Origin: Oscillospiraceae bacterium | GTDB lineage: Bacteria > Bacillota > Clostridia > Oscillospirales > Ruminococcaceae | Assembly (NCBI GenBank): GCA_017436125.1 | Contig: JAFSDS010000045.1 | Location: forward strand, 1-33,308 | DNA: 33,308 bases | Reading direction: 5' to 3' | Part shown: piece after piece, positions 25,200 through 32,193 of the stretch | How positions within the stretch are numbered: the first letter of the stretch is position 1 | How the letters are laid out: each line of letters opens with the position of its first letter | Made by a program: the position numbers and the translations under genes | Notes under the pieces: generated by a model | Told to the model about the DNA's origin: nothing | The model's input: the letters and a program-made list of their open reading frames with translations, nothing else | Database searches by the model: none

Positions 25200-25403
25200 C
25201 TATCTTCCGTATTTCTTCCAGTCAAGAGCCTGGCCGCATCGGTCGCAAAATGCCTGATATTCCCGTTCCAGCGTTATTCTGCATCTTGGACAGATGGGGT
25301 ATTCATACCCTTCCCTGCTTTTAAAAGCCTCTGTAACGGCTATAGCAAGCCTGTAAGAGATTGCTTCCTCTGCTGTTACTGCTTCGCTGTTTTTACGCCG
25401 CAT
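25200..25403 (-). CDS. Small zinc-ribbon protein
   Basis: The 67-residue protein has a helical N-terminal half (AEEAISYRLAIAVTEAFKSR) and a C-terminal zinc ribbon with two cysteine pairs, CPRC and CDRC. The ATG at 25403 lies within the end of the upstream HTH gene (11-bp overlap), so the pair are co-translated. Similar HTH plus zinc-ribbon pairs occur among the small accessory genes of Tn1549-like elements (general recollection). The function is unknown; it may be a protein-protein or DNA-binding accessory factor. Confidence 0.7.
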   Translation of the reverse strand: MRRKNSEAVTAEEAISYRLAIAVTEAFKSREGYEYPICPRCRITLEREYQAFCDRCGQALDWKKYGR

Positions 25404-25656
25404 CGTCTTCTGTTGCTTCCAAAACTTTCCTCAGGCTTTCGAGAAATGCCATTGGATCATTGCAACAATATATCAGGTACAACACCAGAGTCAGTGCACT
25501 GCAGCAGGAATTTCCATGGTCAAGTTCAACGTATGAACGGTCATCCATTTCAAGCAAATTTGCCATCTGCGCCTGGGTATATTTCATTTTGGCTCTTGTC
25601 TTTATCAAATCGTTATAGAAGAATTTCTTGAAAGTTTTCTGATAGAGTTTTCTCAA
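25393..25656 (-). CDS. XRE-like helix-turn-helix protein
   Basis: The 87-residue protein has an HTH of the Cro/CI kind (LIKTRAKMKYTQAQMANLLEMDDRSYVELDHGNS) followed by a hydrophobic helix ending in FLESLRKVLE. The start is assigned to TTG 25656 with a modest AGGCGA site; an internal ATG at residue 24 would cut into the HTH, so it is unlikely. It overlaps the zinc-ribbon gene downstream and lies 167 bp after the sigma-like gene on the same strand, so all three may form one operon. It is a likely element regulator. Confidence 0.7.
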   Translation of the reverse strand: MRKLYQKTFKKFFYNDLIKTRAKMKYTQAQMANLLEMDDRSYVELDHGNSCCSALTLVLYLIYCCNDPMAFLESLRKVLEATEDDAA

Positions 25657-25823
25657 TGAAGTCGCCTGCTTTCGTCGGAATCCACCAAAATTCTAATGAA
25701 AAGTTCCGACTTCAAACATGAGGCACACCTCATATAATCACCGGTGAGCGAGATTATTTAATCTAATAGATAAGACAAAATCCAGCTGATTGTGTAACAT
25801 GGCTTCGCCCTTCCGTTGTTGGT
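25657..25823. other. Intergenic stretch with short palindromes
   Basis: Between the sigma-like gene and the HTH gene lie TGAGGCACACCTCA (5-bp arms), CACCGGTG, and a 7-bp inverted repeat GTCGGAA/TTCCGAC (25674-25680 with 25704-25710). These are possible operator sites for the HTH gene. I see no clear sigma-A promoter. Confidence 0.4.
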
Positions 25824-26273
25824 TCAAAGATAATCTTTTAGCTTCGATTTGAGATCCTTTCTTATCACTTTCAGCTTTCTTGAAACATTAGACTGGTTAA
25901 TGCCGAGCCTTGCGGATACTTCTTTTTGGCTTTTGCCTTCCAATGCCGTAAGCAGCAGGATTTTTCTTTCTTGCTCCGGCAATTTGGAAATTTCCTCCCA
26001 AAGTTTTTCAATCAAAAGCTTTTTCATTACATCTTCTTCTGCACTCTCACCTCCTTTGAACTGAACCTCGTTTTCAGAAAGTCTTTCGTATGAATCTTCC
26101 CTGCTTGGATAAAAAACGACTTTTTCATTTTCAACATCTATCACCATTATTTCACGCTTCAGGTCGTGTTCCATATAGCGCTCTTTTCTGGTGAAATGGT
26201 TCATGGTTTTTCTTATTTCTTTTTCATGTTTTTTTGTATTGGAAATATATCGAATTATTTTATATTTTGGCAT
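25824..26273 (-). CDS. Sigma-70-like factor, region 4 type
   Basis: The 149-residue protein has a C-terminal sigma region 4 HTH (ISKLPEQERKILLLTALEGKSQKEVSARLGINQSNVSRKLKVIRKDLKSKL). The N-terminal half (KYKIIRYISNTKKHEKEIRKTMNHFTRKERYME) is charged and shows no clear region 2, so it may bind DNA or RNA polymerase without being a full sigma. Short region-4-bearing regulators are common in Tn916/Tn1549 elements. GGAGAG precedes ATG 26273, and that ribosome site lies in one arm of a 9-bp inverted repeat, suggesting translational control. Confidence 0.82.
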   Translation of the reverse strand: MPKYKIIRYISNTKKHEKEIRKTMNHFTRKERYMEHDLKREIMVIDVENEKVVFYPSREDSYERLSENEVQFKGGESAEEDVMKKLLIEKLWEEISKLPEQERKILLLTALEGKSQKEVSARLGINQSNVSRKLKVIRKDLKSKLKDYL

Positions 26274-26281
26274 GGTATTCT

Positions 26282-26322
26282 CTCCGTTTCTTTTGTTTCT
26301 TTGTCAAACATCAGAAACGGAG
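26282..26322 (-). promoter_or_regulatory. Hairpin that can hide the ribosome site of the sigma-like gene
   Basis: CTCCGTTTC (26282-26290) and its perfect reverse complement GAAACGGAG (26314-26322) would pair in the minus-strand mRNA. The 3' arm carries the GGAG of the Shine-Dalgarno sequence before ATG 26273. A protein or alternative RNA structure would be needed to open it. Confidence 0.6.
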
Positions 26323-26355
26323 GAGCACGAATTAAATGTCCATGATGCTCATAAC

Positions 26356-26411
26356 AAAAACAGCCGTGCTCAAGCCGCTTTTTGCGGCATTTTTTGAGCA
26401 CAGCTGTTTTT
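26356..26411. terminator. Large bidirectional hairpin, isolated terminator
   Basis: An 18-bp outer stem with one mismatch (26356-26373 with 26394-26411) encloses a second perfect 5-bp stem GCCGC/GCGGC (26374-26378 with 26384-26388). Both strands have T-tracts after the stem. No gene ends here, so it insulates the divergent regulators or ends leader transcripts. Confidence 0.75.
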
Positions 26412-26707
26412 ATTTCATATTTTAACTGAACTGTTATGTCAGCATTGAAATTATATTTTGCCTTGCAATTTACTAGGCTTTTTTTCTTGATTTAATAGTG
26501 GCTTTTAAAAATTGTATAATAAAAAATCCCTCCGGGAGAAAAATCGATTCCCGAAGGGCATGAAAAGAGGCTTCGGCAAAATCGAGTTTTTTTCTTTACC
26601 GAAGATGATGCTTCGTTTATGAAATTATATGTCATGTATAATTGAACCTCTGCGCCATTATCAAGACACCTTCAAAGATTTAAATTATATTTGGAGGTGA
26701 AATAACT
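26412..26707. other. Leader/control region of the XRE gene with competing hairpins
   Basis: A TATAAT at 26515-26520 is a possible plus-strand promoter with a poor -35. Downstream, TCCCTCCGGGA can pair with TCCCGAAGGG (26528-26557). The CCGAAG in that second arm can instead pair with CTTCGG (about 26571), and that CTTCGG can also pair with a later CCGAAG (about 26599), which comes just after a run of seven T. Such mutually exclusive pairings look like an attenuator. On the minus strand the first hairpin is followed by ATTTTTTATT and is itself a terminator. No coding frame is evident. Confidence 0.45.
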
Positions 26708-27037
26708 GTGCATAAAAAACATGACACGCTGGGTGACATTATAAAGAACGCACGTCAAAATTCGGAATTTACAATGGAAGTTCTTTCTACAAGGGTTGGG
26801 GTTTCTGAAAGATATTTATATCGAATCGAAAACGAAGGGCAAAAGCCGAGTTTTGATGTGCTGAACAAATTAGTCCACGAACTTTCTATTCCGCCGGAAA
26901 AGATTTTCTACCCCGAGAAGCCGTCCAAAGAATCCGAGGTAGAAAACCTCGCCCGCATGCTTTACAATTGCGATGAACGAGGGTTGAAGGTTGTTCGCGC
27001 AACTATAAAAGCTTTGATTGAAACGGATGTCGACTAA
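26708..27037 (+). CDS. XRE family transcriptional regulator
   Basis: The 109-residue protein has an N-terminal Cro/CI HTH (LGDIIKNARQNSEFTMEVLSTRVGVSERYLYRIENEGQKPSFDVLNKLV, about 8-60) and a short C-terminal helical part. The start is GTG 26708, with GGAGG at 26693-26697. A 300-bp structured leader precedes it. It ends before a terminator shared with the convergent XRE gene. Probably a regulator of element functions; its target is unknown. Confidence 0.85.
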   Translation: MHKKHDTLGDIIKNARQNSEFTMEVLSTRVGVSERYLYRIENEGQKPSFDVLNKLVHELSIPPEKIFYPEKPSKESEVENLARMLYNCDERGLKVVRATIKALIETDVD

Positions 27038-27095
27038 AATCCATTTCATCTATTTAAACAGTCAATTAGACCAAGTGTAACAAAAAGCATAATGA

Positions 27096-27129
27096 AAAAG
27101 CACCGTTTAAATAAAAAAACGGTGCTTTT
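27096..27129. terminator. Bidirectional terminator between convergent XRE genes
   Basis: AAAAGCACCGTTT (27096-27108) and its perfect reverse complement AAACGGTGCTTTT (27117-27129) give a 13-bp stem with an 8-nt AT-rich loop and T-tracts on both strands. Confidence 0.9.
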
Positions 27130-27196
27130 AAAAAAATTATTTATTTTTTTGTTACGTTTTTGCATTCCAGCTGTCTATAGTTGTTAGAGAACAAAA

Positions 27197-27532
27197 TTAC
27201 TGCTTTTCTGAATAACTTTCCATAAGCGCAAGGAAATGTTCTCTTGTTTCCTCCGGCAAGCTACGGAAGCTGTTTACTAAGCGAATTTCTTTCTCTGAAC
27301 TATCCTCATATTTGGCCAAATTGTAAGGATCACGAACATTGGTATTACCTATAAGGTAATCAACGGAGGTATTAAAGAAATCAGCCATTCTGCAAAGCAT
27401 ATCTATATCCGGCTGTGTACCATGATTTTCATAGTTGTGTATTGATTGCTGAGAACAAGAAAGCTGATCGGCTAATTCCTGTTGGGTTATATTTCTTTCT
27501 TCCCTTAATTCTTTTAAACGAAGTTTCTGCAT
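27197..27532 (-). CDS. XRE family repressor-like protein
   Basis: The 111-residue protein has a classic HTH (LKELREERNITQQELADQLSCSQQSIHNYENHGTQPDIDMLCRMADFFNTSVDYLIGN, about 6-63) typical of Tn916/phage-like immunity repressors, followed by a short helical tail. GGAGGTG lies before ATG 27532. It is divergent from the ECF sigma operon across a 177-bp gap that contains AT-rich half-sites such as AACAATT and AATTGT, so it may repress that operon or itself. Confidence 0.88.
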   Translation of the reverse strand: MQKLRLKELREERNITQQELADQLSCSQQSIHNYENHGTQPDIDMLCRMADFFNTSVDYLIGNTNVRDPYNLAKYEDSSEKEIRLVNSFRSLPEETREHFLALMESYSEKQ

Positions 27533-27709
27533 GCTTTTTCACCTCCGTGTAATTCAGCATAGCAGAGATTTTTTGCAGAGTATAACAATTATTATTTGTA
27601 TTTAACAATGTTTAATTGTGAGAACTGTGCTTGATGGCAAGGGTTTGCAGGAACAACACAATAGTGATATTATTGTCGTAGAAGTTTTTTTGAACGGAGG
27701 AATGTGTTT

Positions 27710-28279
27710 TTGATTTCGATGCTTATTGCCGGAATGGAAAACGATTTTGAACGTATATTTATGGAAAACATATATAAAAAGTTTAACTCAGAAATGAAGT
27801 ATAAAGCTTTGAGTATTGTTGGAAATGAAAATGATGCTGAAGAAATCGTTCAGGAGTCTTTTATTAAACTTATCAGGAAAGTCGACACCTTGATGAGAAT
27901 TGATGAAATGAAACTCCCTGCATATCTTATCATAACCGTAAAAAATACCGCAATTAATTTTGTGAAGCATAAAAGTTATGAAAATGGATTTGTTTTAACT
28001 TCCGACGAAAAGGATGCCGCCGAATGGCTGCCCGACGAGGAGAATATTCCAGAGCTTCTGTATTTGCGTAAAGAGGAACTGGAAACTCTTGTTGAAGTAT
28101 TGCCATTACTTCCGGAAAGAGATCTTAAACTTTTAGAGGCCAAATATGTACTTAATATGCCGAGTGAGGAAATTGCAAAGCAATTTGGAATTGCTCCCGG
28201 CAGTATTCGAACATACATAATGCGTGCCAGAAAGAAAGCACAAGCGCTGTTCCAGAAGGAGGGAATAATTCATGTCTGA
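27710..28279 (+). CDS. ECF-type RNA polymerase sigma factor
   Basis: The 189-residue protein has sigma region 2 (KALSIVGNENDAEEIVQESFIKLIRKVDTL ... KLPAYLIITVKNTAINFVKH) and region 4 (LPERDLKLLEAKYVLNMPSEEIAKQFGIAPGSIRTYIMRARKKAQ), the two-domain ECF layout. I place the start at TTG 27710, 9 nt after GGAGG (27696-27700); a GTG at 27704 is only 3 nt from it and an ATG at 27719 is 18 nt away. Its end overlaps the anti-sigma gene by 8 bp. It would direct transcription in response to a signal sensed by that membrane protein. Confidence 0.88.
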   Translation: MISMLIAGMENDFERIFMENIYKKFNSEMKYKALSIVGNENDAEEIVQESFIKLIRKVDTLMRIDEMKLPAYLIITVKNTAINFVKHKSYENGFVLTSDEKDAAEWLPDEENIPELLYLRKEELETLVEVLPLLPERDLKLLEAKYVLNMPSEEIAKQFGIAPGSIRTYIMRARKKAQALFQKEGIIHV

Positions 28280-29045
28280 TAAAGATTACCATCTTTCTGA
28301 AGCCGTCCTGAATGAAGAAGCTGCCGATCTTGCATTTAAAAGAATAATGGCAGTTTATTGCGAAGTTGAAAGTAAAAAGATCCTTGAGGAAATGAAGGAA
28401 CGAGAAGGTGATAAAAAACAGGAAACTATTGATGTTCGAAAGATTGATAAGCTAATCTCTTCTTGTGAAAACAAGGACAATGCTAAACATCTGTTTTCTG
28501 TATCTAAAAAAGTATTTGCATGGGTTGCTTCATTTATTCTTGTCTGCACCATATCTCTCACTTCCGTGGTTGTTGCTTCTGCAGAAGCAAGAGACTATAT
28601 CTTCGAACTTGTTTTTACCGAAATGGAAAAATATACCGATATCCAGATTATAAAGAAGGACCCGTCCGAAGAAAAATTGTTTTCGGAAGCGGAATATGTT
28701 CCAACGTATATTCCGGCGGGATATGTTCTGAATAAAGATATTTCTTTTGCTGACAAAAACGGCTTTTCTCTTCATTTTGATAATGAAAATCTTTCTTTAA
28801 TTTTTGAATATTACAAAGCAGATTATTACGATAGCGTTCAGATAGATACCGAAAACGCTTATCAAAGCCAAAATATTGAGATAAATGGAAATCCGGCAAG
28901 TGTTTATTACAAAGAATATACTTTTAATGCAATGAAAAATATTGTTTGGCAAATTGATGATTCCGTATTTGTTGTTCGTTCAAACGCCGAACTTGATATA
29001 TTGATAAAATTTGCGGAGGGAATCTCCGGAAATGAGGGAAAGTAA
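28272..29045 (+). CDS. Membrane anti-sigma factor, DUF4367-like
   Basis: This 257-residue protein has a charged cytosolic N-terminus (about 1-80) that should bind the sigma factor. One membrane helix follows (VFAWVASFILVCTISLTSVVVASA, about 82-105). An extracytoplasmic domain with YVPTYIPAGYVLNKD and ending in DIL(I)KFAEGI is typical of the DUF4367 family found on sigma/anti-sigma pairs. It overlaps the sigma gene by 8 bp, so expression is coupled. It probably holds the sigma factor until an envelope signal releases it. Confidence 0.82.
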   Translation: MSDKDYHLSEAVLNEEAADLAFKRIMAVYCEVESKKILEEMKEREGDKKQETIDVRKIDKLISSCENKDNAKHLFSVSKKVFAWVASFILVCTISLTSVVVASAEARDYIFELVFTEMEKYTDIQIIKKDPSEEKLFSEAEYVPTYIPAGYVLNKDISFADKNGFSLHFDNENLSLIFEYYKADYYDSVQIDTENAYQSQNIEINGNPASVYYKEYTFNAMKNIVWQIDDSVFVVRSNAELDILIKFAEGISGNEGK

Positions 29046-29046
29046 A

Positions 29047-29472
29047 ATGAAAAAAATAATATCGGTTTTTCTTATGCTGGCAATTATGTTCACATGCGTT
29101 GTTCCCGCTTTTGCGGAAGGAGAAGATGAAACTATGCCGGCTTATGTTGTTATAAATAGTATAAGTTGTGGCGGCAGCCTTTCCGGTTCCACTATGACCT
29201 ATACCGCCAGCGGAACTTTTCTTGAATCTTCCTATGCAAACGTAAGAATGATTTTGCAAAAAGCCCCTGCAGGAACCACAAATTTTTCCTACGACAGCAC
29301 TATTGCGAACCAAAATGTAACGGGGGACCTTGATGGCCTTAAATCTTTTAGAGTTACAAAAACTGCAACGAAAAAAAGCGGTTATGACTACCGAGTTGAG
29401 TTTACATTAAGAGTTTATAATACCCATGACGTTCTTATCGACAGCGGTACGACCTATTCTCCAATTCTTTGA
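29047..29472 (+). CDS. Small secreted protein of unknown function
   Basis: The 141-residue protein has a clear signal peptide (MKKIISVFLMLAIMFTCVVPAFA, cleaved before EGEDE). The mature part is Ser/Thr-rich and probably all beta-strand (YVVINSISCGGSLSGSTMTYTASGTFLE ... YDYRVEFTLRVYN), like a single immunoglobulin-type or exported beta domain. The start is ATG 29047 behind AGGGAAAG, 1 bp after the anti-sigma stop; an upstream in-frame ATG at 29011 would overlap that gene. It is the third gene of the sigma operon. No cell-wall sorting signal is visible. Confidence 0.75.
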   Translation: MKKIISVFLMLAIMFTCVVPAFAEGEDETMPAYVVINSISCGGSLSGSTMTYTASGTFLESSYANVRMILQKAPAGTTNFSYDSTIANQNVTGDLDGLKSFRVTKTATKKSGYDYRVEFTLRVYNTHDVLIDSGTTYSPIL

Positions 29473-29475
29473 TTT

Positions 29476-29508
29476 AAAACAGCCAGCTTATAATAAGCTG
29501 GCTGTTTT
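29476..29508. terminator. Perfect 15-bp bidirectional terminator
   Basis: AAAACAGCCAGCTTA (29476-29490) and its exact reverse complement (29494-29508) are separated by TAA. It ends the sigma operon on plus and the conjugation operon on minus; its right arm overlaps the stop codon of the CHAP gene. Confidence 0.93.
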
Positions 29509-31369
29509 AATATTCCGGCACCCCATACCCAAATATCTCATAATGCCCAACGCTGTAGCTTCTTCTCCTACAGGTATCGTCGGAGTTGCCTTCAATAGTA
29601 TAAACCATTCCGTTTTCGACCTTCTCAACAATACCAACGTGATTAGGTCTGCCGTCCTGGCCGGTTATGTCTTCATCCCAATCGAAGAAGATTATCATTC
29701 CCGGAACAGGTTCTGCAGAACCATCAACCCAATGTCCACGGGACTGGAACCAGTTTACACCAATAGCACAGCTTGCAAATTTCGGTATGATTCCGTTTTC
29801 AATGTAACCGCATTCGTTGGCACACCAGCTGACAAAGCAGGCACACCAGTCAACTCGTTCGCTAAATCCATACCAGGACCAGTAAGGTTCACCACCAACA
29901 TTGCCGATTTGAGATTGTGCAACGGCTACAATCATATCATCGCTTTGTCCTGCAATTCCATAAAGAACCATAGCCCACAGCTCGTCGTTTTCTTCCGAAA
30001 GTAAAGCGTCGAGCTGTTCTTTTTGTTTGCGGTCAAAGTTATACTCCTCTGCCATTTCATCGGTTGTCTTATGACAAACTGCAATAAAAAGATAAGTCCT
30101 TGTTTCTGTGGTTTCTGTTTCAACGATATTTCCATTACCATCATCGGATTCTACTATAACTGTTTCTGTGATTTCTTCTGTACGGAAAGATATTTCATTC
30201 ATTTCCCAGAATATTTTTCTGAGGATATCTTTCTTTTCATCGGTTATTGTTGCCACCTCTTGACCGTTTATAGGATCAGTTGTAGTTTTAACCGCATACA
30301 CCGCAAGAACCTCCTTCCAAACCGCACGAGAGCCCGACATCTCGAGAACATCATAAGGATTCTCAAGCTTTATCTTTTCTATTTCTGCAAGATACTCGTC
30401 ATTGATTTCCCGGATAACTTCCTGCATAGTTTCTTCTCCGGTATCTTCGTTAGAAAAGAAAATCCCAAAAGAAGAACCAACCAAAAGTCCTATGAGCATG
30501 ATAATTACAATAACCATTACCGCAACCCAACCGCCTGCAGCAATAGCGGCAACAAGTGCTTTTGTGGCTGCAATAATTCCTTTAACCATTGATTTACCTG
30601 CAACGAAAACAGCTCTTCCTGCGGTATAAATTGCATTGAATGTTTTCTTTGTTCCTTGAACAATAGTCTGCGGTGCTTTAACTACCGTATGGGACGCTGT
30701 GGTTGACGTCTTTGCAGTTTTGATGGTTGCTTTTGAAGTTTGCCCCGCGGTTTTAATCGTTGTTTTACCGCCTTTCACGGCTGTTTTGCTGGCACTTGCA
30801 ATGTTTGATTTTGTCTTGATTCCGTTCTTTGTGATATTCGCAGAAGCCTCTGCGGATTCCTTTGTTCTGATAGTATTACCAATGGATTCAGCTGTACGTT
30901 GTTCGTAAACTTTTTCAGTTCGCTTTTTTGCTTGCTTAACAGCATATTCTCTCGCTTGTTCCTGAGGATTGGATTTAGGAGAATCATATTGTGTTTTATG
31001 AGAATGACTGCCAGTATATTGGTGGCCCTCTTTCGATTCATTACTATAAGAAGCAGAATGAGCACGGGGATTATCCCCGTGCTCAAAATTTTCTTTTGCT
31101 TTTGCAATGTTTTCTTTTGTGGTTTCAAAACCTTTTCTCCCGTGTTCATCAAACTGATAAACAGCCTCATATCCGATTGCTTCGGAAGTTTCCGTCACTT
31201 TATCAGAAGCATATTCCTCTGGAGAATCCGCTTCTGCGTAATATCCATGCTCAGCGCTTTGCTTAGTTCGGATATATGCGTCCTTCATTCTGTCCGAAAG
31301 ATTGGCCGATTTATCAAGGACTTTTATTGAATTACCAACAACTGATTCTTTTGTTCTAATATCATTCAT
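29507..31369 (-). CDS. Conjugation CHAP-domain cell-wall hydrolase (CD1108-like)
   Basis: This 620-residue protein has a low-complexity, charged N-terminal half (about 1-260), one membrane helix ([18 protein letters not shown], near 280-300) and a C-terminal CHAP/NlpC-type amidase or endopeptidase domain (about 483-620). The catalytic Cys is in [10 protein letters not shown] (near 510) and His in PNHVGIVE (near 574). It corresponds to the mobile-element proteins of C. difficile CTn/Tn1549 elements that open peptidoglycan for the mating channel. The start, ATG 31369, overlaps the sortase stop by 8 bp. Residues near 95-103 are encoded by a perfect 12-bp palindrome. Confidence 0.88.
   Translation of the reverse strand: MNDIRTKESVVGNSIKVLDKSANLSDRMKDAYIRTKQSAEHGYYAEADSPEEYASDKVTETSEAIGYEAVYQFDEHGRKGFETTKENIAKAKENFEHGDNPRAHSASYSNESKEGHQYTGSHSHKTQYDSPKSNPQEQAREYAVKQAKKRTEKVYEQRTAESIGNTIRTKESAEASANITKNGIKTKSNIASASKTAVKGGKTTIKTAGQTSKATIKTAKTSTTASHTVVKAPQTIVQGTKKTFNAIYTAGRAVFVAGKSMVKGIIAATKALVAAIAAGGWVAVMVIVIIMLIGLLVGSSFGIFFSNEDTGEETMQEVIREINDEYLAEIEKIKLENPYDVLEMSGSRAVWKEVLAVYAVKTTTDPINGQEVATITDEKKDILRKIFWEMNEISFRTEEITETVIVESDDGNGNIVETETTETRTYLFIAVCHKTTDEMAEEYNFDRKQKEQLDALLSEENDELWAMVLYGIAGQSDDMIVAVAQSQIGNVGGEPYWSWYGFSERVDWCACFVSWCANECGYIENGIIPKFASCAIGVNWFQSRGHWVDGSAEPVPGMIIFFDWDEDITGQDGRPNHVGIVEKVENGMVYTIEGNSDDTCRRRSYSVGHYEIFGYGVPEY
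31059..31085. repeat. Perfect 12-bp inverted repeat inside the CHAP gene
   Basis: TGAGCACGGGGA (31059-31070) and its exact reverse complement (31074-31085) are separated by TTA. It lies in the low-complexity N-terminal coding part. A shorter form of the same core, CGTGCTCAA, recurs at the isolated terminator near 26,365. Confidence 0.7.
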
Positions 31370-32177
31370 TCATATCACTTTCCATTGGCACATTATCAAT
31401 AAGTTTCGCTACAACTACGATTCTGCCATCGGTCTGGCTGTATTCACAAGTAGAAAGAGTAAGAAGTCTATCTCCGTATTCTGCATCAATTCCGGTTTCA
31501 TAAAGCTGGAGAGATTTGCAAGTTTCGATATATTCATTGAAATCCGCTTCATTTTTCGCATTTACAAACTGGAAGTATTTGAATCCTGCATCGTTATAGG
31601 CAACGGTTTTGAAAACAGCAACGATTTCATATCTTCCGTAATCGAGAAGAGTATCGAACTGAATATATTTGTGCTCTTTGTAGAAGTCCTCGTCTTCGTA
31701 TTTGCAGAGGTCTGCAAACATGGAACCGTTATTCATGTTGTGTCCGTAAACAACGATGTTGTCGCAGTTGTCGATAAGGCAGTTCTCCTGGATGTACGGA
31801 ACACCGTAGTCGCTGTAAGTTTTATCAAAAGCATGTTTGAGATAGAAGTTTGGATCGTCTGCAGTCTGCATTACGGGATAATCGATTTTGGTACCTTCGA
31901 TTTTTACCCATGCGATAAAATCATCGTTCTGCTCATAAATTGGAAGATATTTCTCATAGGAAGTCGGTCCGTTGTATTCATGCTCAACTTCTGCATCACT
32001 TTCAATAATTGTATCTTCTTCGTGCTCAGCCTCGCTGGATACAAGAGAAGAAAGATTTTCATAGGTCTGCTCCGCTTTGTTTTCATCTGCCATCTGGCTG
32101 AAGAAAACAATTCCGGAAGAGATTGCGATAACGGAAAGAATAACTGCAATAAGCATCATAACAGTAGATTTTTTCAT
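31362..32177 (-). CDS. Class B sortase
   Basis: The 271-residue protein has a single N-terminal membrane anchor (VMMLIAVILSVIAISSGIVFF) and the sortase core: KIEGTKIDYPVMQTADDPNFYLKH, VVYGHNMNNGSMFADL with the catalytic His, and LSTCEYSQTDGRIVVVAKLI with the catalytic Cys and Arg. All are characteristic of SrtB. Start ATG 32177 is chosen because GGAGG (32186-32190) is 8 nt upstream; the frame extends to 32231 without a ribosome site. In conjugative elements such sortases probably anchor or assemble surface proteins of the transfer apparatus. It sits between the ATPase and the hydrolase in one operon. Confidence 0.92.
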   Translation of the reverse strand: MKKSTVMMLIAVILSVIAISSGIVFFSQMADENKAEQTYENLSSLVSSEAEHEEDTIIESDAEVEHEYNGPTSYEKYLPIYEQNDDFIAWVKIEGTKIDYPVMQTADDPNFYLKHAFDKTYSDYGVPYIQENCLIDNCDNIVVYGHNMNNGSMFADLCKYEDEDFYKEHKYIQFDTLLDYGRYEIVAVFKTVAYNDAGFKYFQFVNAKNEADFNEYIETCKSLQLYETGIDAEYGDRLLTLSTCEYSQTDGRIVVVAKLIDNVPMESDMNE

Positions 32178-32193
32178 ATTTAATTCCTCCATA

